From the NCBI GenBank assembly GCA_964565645.1, contig CAZMFQ010000015.1, forward strand, positions 1-41,035: a stretch of 41,035 bases of DNA, read 5' to 3'. The notes beneath the pieces were generated by a model. It saw nothing but the letters and a program-made list of their open reading frames with translations, searched no databases and had not been told where the DNA came from. This DNA is from JAHIQC01 sp964565645. Lineage in GTDB: Bacteria; Actinomycetota; Coriobacteriia; Anaerosomatales; JAHIQC01. A program made the translations under genes and the position numbers. How positions within the stretch are numbered: position 1 is the first letter of the stretch; each line of letters opens with the position of its first letter. Shown here in pieces: positions 39,961 through 41,035 of this stretch.

Positions 39961-40809
39961 TCAGGCCATCTCGTCGGCCGGGGCGTGAACCGCGGCGTAC
40001 ACGTCGTTGCGGGCGGCCCCGGTGCGCTCGGCCACGGCCCTGATCGCGTCCTTGCGCGTGCTCCCCAGCGCCACGAGCCCCTCGACCTGCGCACGCAGCT
40101 CCGCAGGCGCGACGACCCGGACGAGCGAGGCCGGATCCGGAGGGCCGATCAGGAGCACCGCCTCGCCTTTGAGCTCACGTGCGGCGATCTGTTCGGCGAG
40201 TCGGGCCGCGGGCCCGCGCAACACCTCCTCGTGCAGCTTGGTGAGTTCGCGCGCCATCGCCGTGGTGCGGTCCGGAAGGACCTCGGCCACGACGGCGAGC
40301 GCGGCAGCCATGCGGCGCGGGGACTCGAAGAACACGAGCGTCGCGTCCAGCGTCGCGAGCTTCTCAAGGAGAGCGCGGCGCTCCCCCTGCTTGCGCGGGA
40401 AGAAGCCGCCGAAGTACAACGGCTGCATCGGCAGACCACTCGCGGTGACCGCTGCGAGCAGCGCCGACGCGCCGGGCAGCGCCTCGATGGGCACCCCGGC
40501 CTCGACGCATGCCTCAAGCAGCCGGGCCCCGGGATCGCTCACGCCGGGTGTGCCTGCGTCCGATACGAGCGCGATGCTCTCGCCGGCGAGCATGCGCTCG
40601 ACGAGCGCGGGCGTCCGGGCCGCGGCGGTGTGTTCGTCGAAACGCTCCATGCGCGTCTCGATGTCGTAGCGCGCCAGGAGCTTCGCGGTCACCCGCGTGT
40701 CCTCGGCGGCTATGGCGTCCGCATCGCGCAGCGCGTCGAGCACCCGCAGCGTCACGTCGCCGAGGTTGCCTATCGGCGTCGCACAGACGATGAGTCGTCC
40801 CTCGGCCAT
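39961..40809 (-). CDS. rsmI: 16S rRNA (cytidine1402-2'-O)-methyltransferase
   Basis: SAM-dependent methyltransferase of 282 aa. LIVCATPIGNLGD (N-terminus), AAEDTRVTAKLL, LVSDAGTPGVSDPG and VFFESPRRM are the standard blocks. The enzyme methylates the 2'-OH of C1402 in the decoding centre. Its ATG overlaps the stop of the upstream, truncated gene (TGATG). In Bacillus subtilis the same gene (yabC) precedes abrB and metS. Confidence 0.95.
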   Translation of the reverse strand: MAEGRLIVCATPIGNLGDVTLRVLDALRDADAIAAEDTRVTAKLLARYDIETRMERFDEHTAAARTPALVERMLAGESIALVSDAGTPGVSDPGARLLEACVEAGVPIEALPGASALLAAVTASGLPMQPLYFGGFFPRKQGERRALLEKLATLDATLVFFESPRRMAAALAVVAEVLPDRTTAMARELTKLHEEVLRGPAARLAEQIAARELKGEAVLLIGPPDPASLVRVVAPAELRAQVEGLVALGSTRKDAIRAVAERTGAARNDVYAAVHAPADEMA

Positions 40810-41035
40810 CAGCCCGAGATCGAGGGCGGGGGCGGCGGGAACCCGCCGGGCTCGGGGGCTGCGGGAGGCTCCGGAGTCGCGGGGGGCTCAGGCTGAGGTG
40901 CGGGTCCGGGCGCCGGGTACGCGGGCGCGGCGGGCACGACCGGCGTGTAGCCGGGATCGGCGCTCGACGCGAACACCGGCTCGCCGGCGTCCATCCCCGT
41001 CAGCTGGCGGTAGAACTCCGTCCAGATCGCCGAGG
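40809..41035 (-). CDS. C-terminal end of an unidentified gene, Pro-rich tail (partial)
   Basis: The open frame runs off the window at 41035, so only the last 75 or so residues are seen. It starts SAIWTEFYRQLTGMD and then consists of a Pro/Ala-rich stretch that ends PPPPSISG. The frame continues beyond the first in-frame ATG (40994), so that ATG is probably not the true start. The stop overlaps rsmI. No family can be named from the visible part. Confidence 0.6.
   Translation of the reverse strand, partial: SAIWTEFYRQLTGMDAGEPVFASSADPGYTPVVPAAPAYPAPGPAPQPEPPATPEPPAAPEPGGFPPPPPSISG

Overview
The window is high-GC DNA (roughly two thirds G+C by eye) with tightly packed genes, many ATGA/GTGA stop-start overlaps and several GTG and TTG starts. 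The gene set points to an anaerobic actinobacterium, most likely a deep-branching Coriobacteriia-type lineage. The reasons are a complete V/A-type ATPase operon instead of F-type genes, a DUF951 gene, an ACT/UPF0210 pair, an NfnAB-like flavoprotein pair, and a block of housekeeping genes in the order known from Bacillus and Clostridia. The taxonomic placement is inference. No mobile element, CRISPR array or rRNA was seen.

Layout. 1-4787: an initiator tRNA-Met gene, a secreted coiled-coil NlpC/P60 wall hydrolase, the tldD-tldE metalloprotease pair, and a 228-base intergenic stretch with two hairpins. 4788-13681 (minus): V/A-ATPase operon, transcribed H-I-K-E-C-F-A-B-(63-aa two-helix membrane protein)-D, behind an extended -10 promoter that abuts a 16-bp palindrome. 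The rotor subunit carries the side-chain residues that bind Na+ in Enterococcus hirae NtpK. 13840-16013 (plus): a CapA-type metallophosphatase overlapped by a membrane-anchored, apparently degenerate M23 protein. 16052-18850: DUF951 protein, an unrecognised lipoprotein, and the ACT/UPF0210 pair.

19057-21530 is a surface cluster: a small secreted beta-rich protein converges on a DUF916-like Ig-fold membrane protein, whose gene overlaps that of an orphan REC-LytTR regulator. I consider this the best candidate for an undescribed system. It resembles a reduced version of the WxL/DUF916 surface complexes of Gram-positive bacteria. 21681-28069 holds the Nfn/GltA-type flavoprotein pair, a DUF2157-like membrane protein, an ApbE lipoprotein, a DUF4870 protein, and a second coiled-coil wall hydrolase that carries an M23 domain.

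28103-41035 is almost all on the minus strand and runs rsmI, (abrB on the opposite strand), metG, tatD, [flavodoxin-like reductase], 3D/G5-domain protein (YabE-like), rsmA, veg, ispE, [MobA-like nucleotidyltransferase], spoVG, [tRNA-Gln], glmU, prs, ctc/rplY, pth. Apart from the bracketed insertions and the loss of rnmV, yabG, sspF, purR and yabJ, this is the Bacillus subtilis rsmI-to-pth order, including the inverted abrB. A strong vegetative-type promoter still stands before veg.

Taken together, the window encodes an energy module (possibly Na+-coupled ATPase, Nfn-type transhydrogenase, ApbE flavinylation), a cell-wall and surface module (two coiled-coil hydrolases, CapA/M23, DUF916-like protein, YabE-like protein) and a translation/precursor housekeeping module.
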